Source: Siphonodentalium dalli
Lineage: Eukaryota > Mollusca > Scaphopoda > Gadilida > Siphonodentaliidae
NCBI GenBank assembly: GCA_032622095.1
Contig: CP136065.1
Coordinates: 247,875,474-247,939,473, forward strand
Length of the DNA stretch: 64,000 bases
Direction of reading: 5' to 3'
The number at the start of each line of letters is the position of its first letter. Position 1 is the stretch's first letter. The notes under the pieces are model-generated. The model made no database searches. It worked only from the letters and a program-made list of their open reading frames with translations, and had not been told where the DNA came from. Position numbers and translations under genes: made by a program. Shown piece after piece: positions 58,724-64,000 of the stretch.

Positions 58724-59572
58724 CACTCCATCTCTATTTCCATACTCCCTCTCTTCACCTCTCTCTCTCTCTTCCCTCTCCCTTTCTCTTTCCACATTCC
58801 ATCTCTCGTTCCCTACTCCCTATATCTCTCTTTCCCCATACACCATCTCTTTCTCTCTCTCCATACCACATCTCTCGTTTCCCTCTGACTCGCTCTCTCT
58901 GTCGCTATCTCGTTCTCTACTCTTCTATTTCCCCACTCGATAGTCGATCCCTCTCTTTTCGTACTCGCACACTCATCTTCCCCTGTGTACACCCCTCTCT
59001 TTTTCTTGGTCCCTCTTACCATTCCTGCTTCTCGTTCCCCATCCCCTCTCTCTTTCCCCACACCCTCTCTATTCCCCCTCTATCTCTCCCTTTCCCCACT
59101 CCCTCTCGATCTATCCCCCTCTCTCTCTTTCCCCAACTCCCTATCTCTTTTCCCACCCCCTCTCTCTCTTTCTCCACTCCCTCTCTTTTCCCACTCTATC
59201 TTTCTCCTCTCTTTCTCTATACTCGGCCTCTCTTTTCACACACACACACACTCTCTCGTTCTTTCTCCTCTCTTTCTCTACACCCTCTCTCTTTCCAACT
59301 CTATCTCTTTCCCCACTCTCTCTCTCTCGCTTTCTCCTCTCTTTTTCTATCCCTCTATATTTTCCCACTCCCTCTCTCTTTCTCTACTCCCTCTCGCTTT
59401 CCCCACTCCCCTCTGCCCCCTTTCTCTTTCCCATTCCCTCTCGTTCCCTATTCCCTCTCTCGTTCTCAATTCCCCCTCTTTTCTCTACTACCCCTCTCTC
59501 TTTCCCCACTCCACCCCTCTCTCTTTCACCACTCCCTCTGTTACCCTATCTCCATCTCTCTATTTCTATACT

Positions 59573-59635
<63 letters not shown>

Positions 59636-60104
59636 CTCTTTTCACACCCCGTTCTCTTTCCCACTCCATCTCTAGTTCCCGACTCCACCTCTCATTCCCC
59701 ACTACCTCTCTCTATTTCCATACTCCATGCATCTCTTCCTCGTATCTCTTTTCCCCACTAGCTTTCTCTTTCCACACCAAATCTCTCGTCCCATACTCCC
59801 AAAATATCTCTTTCCCCATAATCCCCACCAATCTCTCTCCTTACTCGTTCTCATCTGATTTTTTCTCTCTCTCTCTATCTCTCTCTCTCTCTCTCTCTAT
59901 TCATCTCTTTCCCCACTCGACCCCTCTCTTTTCCTACTCTCTCTCCTCTCTCTATCTTTCCCTGCTCCCTCTCCCTCTCTTTCTTTCATCTTTCCCTGTA
60001 CACATCCTTTCTCTTGCTTGCTCACTCTCAGCATTCCTGCTTCTCTTTCACTCTATTTCTTCGTGTCTCCTTGTCTCCTTCATCACCTCTCTTTCTCCCT
60101 CCCA
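57027..60104 (+). repeat. 3.1-kb polypyrimidine tract
   Basis: The plus strand is nearly all C and T, with isolated A or G. Recurring words are CTCTCTTTCCC, CACTCCCTCTCTCGTTCC and TTCCCTACTCC, at irregular spacing. A pure CT run of about 60 bp lies at about 59576-59635. Because plus-strand stops need adjacent purines or T followed by two purines, three overlapping plus frames stay open (up to 1038 codons). They encode only Ser/Leu/Pro/Phe-rich simple sequence and are not genes. Confidence 0.95.
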
Positions 60105-60544
60105 CACATGACGTTACCTGAATGAGGGTCATTTTGTTTGTGTATGTATACGTGTGTTAATTATGCGGTATATTCTGGCATATCGTTCCTATACAGCATT
60201 GTCCGTTTTATTGCCGTAATTTGTGTCGCATGGCGTGCGGGCGCTGCTCTCGATTACCTCCCCAATTGTCCCCAGATTTTATGGACCTCCGCTCTGACAC
60301 TCGCATCGAAGCTGTCCTGAATTTATTGCATGTTATCGTGTTAACAGCATCATATCGCTTACCTATGTGTGAGCTATTTTATGGCATATATCGACTCCGC
60401 ATCTTTTCTCACAGGTTACCATGCAGTCTGGTGTTATAGGGTAATGTTGGTATGACATGCTGTCGTTTATCCTTATAGACCATGTCACGAATCTCTACTC
60501 TGGCTTACGTCCGTAGAGATCATGCAATCTCGAGCTGGGACCAA
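60105..60544. other. No supported gene
   Basis: Short frames such as 60138-60439 have no recognisable domain or splice context. Confidence 0.5.
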
Positions 60545-60552
60545 CCCCTACT

Positions 60553-60671
60553 TAGTCCAAGTCTGCTCGTACTAAAACCAACAATGATATTGGGACAGCG
60601 AGGTGTTTAGTTAACTGGCATCTCGCTATCCCAATATCTTAGCTGGTTTTAGTACGAGCAGACTTGGACTA
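60553..60671. mobile_element. 119-bp MITE with 8-bp duplication
   Basis: Ends TAGTCCAAGTCTGCTCGTAC and the inverse ending GACTTGGACTA are flanked by CCCCTACT at 60545-60552 and 60672-60679. Arms run about 45 bp on each side, through TAAAACCA and ATATTGGGA(C/T)AGCGAG, with a loop around TTTAGTTAACTGG. The 8-bp duplication is typical of hAT elements. Confidence 0.9.
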
Positions 60672-60971
60672 CCCCTACTGTGAAATAGATTATTAAGGAA
60701 CAATTGTTAACAATGAAATATATTCCCTGCGTTGTTTGCTCAATGTTATAAAGTTCCCATGCAGTTAGAACTTCAAAACGTTCCCAGGTTTTGAACTGGT
60801 GCGCGTAGGTCAGAGCATAGGTCCCCAAAAAAATTACCCCACCCCAGTAATATATAATCCTATAGGATTAAGTGTTGCTGGGTTCAATTTTTGTTCTGAG
60901 GACATGTGAACCTCATCAGAGATTTGTGGCATGACCCAGTTTATCCCTTAAATATGCATAATCCTAATTAA

Positions 60972-61399
60972 AGCTCGCAAATTACTATTTCCTTGGCTTC
61001 GCGGGGGGTAACAAGTATTTGATTCGAGTCGAGGAACCCACCCATCAAAGCTCCGAGTGTTCAGATATCTATTTTTGAAATCTATTATTTTTCACCACCA
61101 ATAATTTTTAGTGGCCTAGTAAAAGTCGACGAGAAGACGGTCTCGGACCAAATGCGTATGAAGTTGGATAACTCTAAAATCAAATGTTTTATTTTGTGTC
61201 AGATATTTGACAAACCGACAAAATTTCGTTTAATAAAATGTTGATAAATAACAGGTTTTGGGAAATTTTATACTATATTTGACTGTGATTAGCATTATTT
61301 TTGGGCAATTAATCGATTCTGATAACTAACTGAAGCGGCAATACAGAAATGTTGTTGGAATATGATTTTATGGGGACCATCTAATCGCATTGAGTACCT
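60972..61399 (+). mobile_element. TTAA MITE of the 425-bp family, copy 3
   Basis: TTAA at 60968-60971 and 61400-61403. The right end is GCATTGAGTACCT. Relative to copy 1 the left end has lost about 20 bases of its terminal repeat (AG directly followed by CTCGCAAATTAC), so the element would be transposition-defective at that end. Confidence 0.8.
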
Positions 61400-61409
61400 T
61401 TAAATTTGT

Positions 61410-62550
61410 CCGCTAGATTTTTGGAATGTAAATATACTGCAGGCAGGAATGATTACAATAAAGTTTCATATCTCCATGCTTGTTTTTATTTTTCTCAAAA
61501 TGAAGAAATAATTTTCGTTGAATCCTACTCTCGAGAAACTGATTATCCTGGTGTTTGAGAAAACGAACCAAAATAGTTGAAAAGTCGCGAGTCTTTTTAA
61601 ATGGCTCGAATTGTATCCATGTAAAGTTTATCGAAACTCACCAGTGTCCACCCCTCTCCATGTCATGGAGAAAAAAAATATGTCAGGTTCGTGATCTATT
61701 TCATGATAATGAGCATGGGATAGGGGCGAGGGGACAAGGGGTGGGGTTGAGGGCGTCTCAACTTTTGGACTGGAATGGGAATCAGTTGGAAATTTCCAAC
61801 AATAGTGGGTGTTATATATATAATATTGTTGGAAAGTTTGAGATACCAGTTAGAAAATTAAATAATCACCGTTGAATCATACTCTCGATTGTGGGAGTTT
61901 AAATGAAAATCTCGAACTTGGAAATTTCTGTCTGATATACAAGGCAGTGCAGTTGAAAATTTCAAGGTGGACACCCTTATCATTACAAGAAAGCGCTAAC
62001 CGGTCCATAATGCATGGTAATTTGTACTCGACGTTGTGGCTAATAAATTGTCTTGCTTTTCAAAGCAACGAAGCTACTCGCTCATTCTCAGCATCGTAAG
62101 TGAGTTTGTAGAGTAATTATCCCATCGAAATCATTAATTACATCGTCTACACAATATTCATGAATAGATATAGTATATATGCACCATGTACTCAAATTGT
62201 CGGTCGATTCCCCTTTGAAACCCCTTATAGCTACTGGGAGGTCTCTGATACCAACCTGCTCAATTATGACAGTCTTAAATACAGGGTATTTCCACTTAAA
62301 AGTGTCTTTTCCTTTCAAAATATTCTTCATACATAATAATTGCTTTTCAAACTGGCCTATGGGCCGCCCATATAATTATACAGTCATTGAATCTTTTTGG
62401 GACCCGGATTATCCGGATATTAATAAGCTTCTTACAGTCTTACTTTATCTAATTCAACGGATTCTTTGTTTCTTAATAGTCGGCTTGTTCGACCAAAACG
62501 TTAAAAATGGATTCATTACATGCATGAGATAATCAAATCTGTTACTGACG
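61410..62550. other. No supported gene; weak inverted similarity
   Basis: The 106-codon frame at 61555-61875 and its neighbours show no domain. CGTTGAATCxTACTCTCGA occurs at about 61518 and 61870, and GTCCACCCC/GTGGACACCC on either side suggests an old partly inverted repeat around 61.5-62.0 kb. Confidence 0.4.
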
Positions 62551-62557
62551 TCTTTAA

Positions 62558-62752
62558 CCTTTCAACAACTGGAGCTTAAATTTCTGAATTATTTCTAAAA
62601 GCATGTACATTGGCCCATGTTATTTACCTTGACCTTGCAAGCCAGTGCATTCTCTTATATTCGCGGATCCCTATGGGAGACTCGCATATGTAAGATAATG
62701 CAAAGGCGAATAATCTTCAATGCTGCACCAGCGCAACTCCCGTCATTGAAGG
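62558..62752 (+). mobile_element. TTAA MITE, family B, shortened
   Basis: TTAA at 62554-62557 and 62753-62756. Left end CCTTTCAACAACTGGAGCTT, right end CCCGTCATTGAAGG. The right half keeps TATTTACCTTGACCTTGCAA, CCAGTGCATTCTCTTATAT and ATGCTGCACCAGCGCAACTC; the left palindrome is deleted, giving 195 bp. Confidence 0.75.
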
Positions 62753-62759
62753 TTAACGA

Positions 62760-63865
62760 CTTAACGAGGCATGCTATGTTCATGCCTCAAATTAAGTTTC
62801 ACAATTTCGCTTTTGTCGGGTTCTGGTGATAAAAATATGACGATCAAATATAATATAGTAATATAATAGACTGTTTTTGTTAACTCTGTGTGGGTAAGAA
62901 GTTCTAAGAACGCACGTTCTTGGATATAAGTATGCAGAAACGGAAGCTCCTCTCAGTCTGTCCTGAAATATTAAAATATTAATTGCCTCTATATGTCACA
63001 GGCTAAGGTTTGTACTATGCTACCCCCTCCCCGATATGGTAATATGCACTATGGCACTACAATAAAGAGAACGGGATTGCAGCGACCAATCAACCCTCCA
63101 TTCTGGTTTAGCTGATACCATTATCAGTCTGATCGATGTGCATGCTTTGAAGCCGAAATTGGAATGATTTTCTATAAGAATTGTGCTCAGGAAATTTCAT
63201 TGAGCGACTGGGCTATAGTGACTTGGCATTATATTTACGAAACGAAGGTCGCGTGCGATTCTAATTGGAAAATAAACAATTTTTCCACAAAAGGAGTTAC
63301 TCCGTACAATAGAAACCAATATAGTCAATTAAGGAGACCGTCATGGTGATTGTTCGAACTATTTAGCATATCCATCTCAACGTTTGTCTTTCAAAATCGT
63401 TCCATAATACATACTTCTGGTTTCAATGTGTGCAGGTTTGTAAGCAAATATTTGATTGGTTGACACTGAAACAAACGAATTCACCCGACACGAGCCATTC
63501 TTGCTCCGCCGTTTTTTTTAATGTTGACTATAAAGCGCGTACTTTGGATATCAAACTCTAAGTGAACCGGAGCAGTTAGGCAGGTGGTGCCGTGAGGCTA
63601 CTGTGTTTACTCAAACCTAATTAATGTCCACATACCACCTGACTTCATAAAAATACTGTTTCCTTCCAGAATAGGTGCTAAAATTTCACAAGTCTCTCGA
63701 ACAAACCAAATGTTTGCTGAATTGTTAGGATACATTTGACGAGATTATATCTGAACATGTGTGCACCGAAACAGTTGTCTGTAAATACTACTTGAATCGG
63801 GGTCGTTTAGGCAGGGATCCGGATCTCTCATTCCAATCACACATTATAGTTAGAAAGATCATGGA
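62760..63865. other. No supported gene
   Basis: AT-rich, no exon or RNA gene supported. The 61-codon frame at 63164-63349 has no recognisable feature. Confidence 0.5.
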
Positions 63866-63874
63866 TGAATTTAA

Positions 63875-64000
63875 AGGTGCATAATCCGAATGAACGCACC
63901 CAAGTTACTATTTCTTTGGCTTGGGGGGGGGGGGTAAATATCTGATTCGAGTCAAGGAACCCACCCACCAAAGCTCAGAGTTATCAGATATAGATTTTTA
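63875..64000 (+). mobile_element. TTAA MITE of the 425-bp family, copy 4, cut by window end
   Basis: TTAA at 63871-63874 is followed by AGGTGCATAATCCGAATGAA, TACTATTTCTTTGGCTTGGG, a G run and GAGTCAAGGAACCCACCCAC, matching the left third of 4327-4751. The rest lies beyond the window. Confidence 0.8.

Noticed and set aside
56927..60111. Open frames of 503, 641 and 1038 codons on the plus strand
   Set aside because: All three plus frames are open because the strand is almost pure C/T and cannot form stops. The products are only Ser/Leu/Pro/Phe-rich simple sequence and overlap one another fully.
61555..61875. 106-codon frame as a gene
   Set aside because: No ATG at the start, no recognisable domain, and it lies in a region of weak inverted repeats.

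Overview
The window looks like gene-poor intergenic or intronic DNA from a marine invertebrate, most plausibly a mollusc or another lophotrochozoan. The grounds are an AT-rich background, no convincing complete gene, and many short dispersed repeats. Several repeats follow a pattern common in mollusc genomes: a short hairpin, then runs of GTCCGTC, then a conserved ATGAAATTTG block. The species cannot be fixed from sequence alone. There is no rRNA, no intact tRNA gene, no CRISPR array and no bacterial-type operon. The only coding candidate I give real weight is one unassigned Cys-rich exon on the minus strand (25732-26046).

From 1 to 42 kb the window is a mosaic of non-autonomous DNA elements (MITEs) whose ends can be read directly. 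There are TTAA-flanked (piggyBac-like or Kolobok-like) families of 382, about 237, 425-452 and 344 bp, a 151-bp family with 8-bp target duplications (hAT-like), and a 157-213-bp family with TA duplications (pogo/Tigger-like). Many are nested inside one another. One has its empty target site preserved in a nearby duplicate. Two tRNA-derived SINE-like copies, a 24-bp minisatellite, a three-copy tandem repeat of about 540 bp and several local duplications fill other parts.

From 42.6 to 56.8 kb lies a large composite repeat. Two diverged direct repeats flank a block of about 12.8 kb. The block begins with an AGCTCAAC hairpin and ends with the inverse motif. It holds roughly 60 monomers of about 155-164 bp, organised into higher-order repeats of 1131/1121 bp and 1079 bp. 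A 2227-bp element that is almost entirely one imperfect inverted repeat is inserted in the array with a clean ATG duplication. The left flanking repeat carries a Helitron-like 3' end.

From 57.0 to 60.1 kb is a 3.1-kb nearly pure pyrimidine tract. It creates very long but spurious open frames in all three plus-strand frames. The last 4 kb returns to MITE-rich background, and a TTAA element runs off the end of the window.
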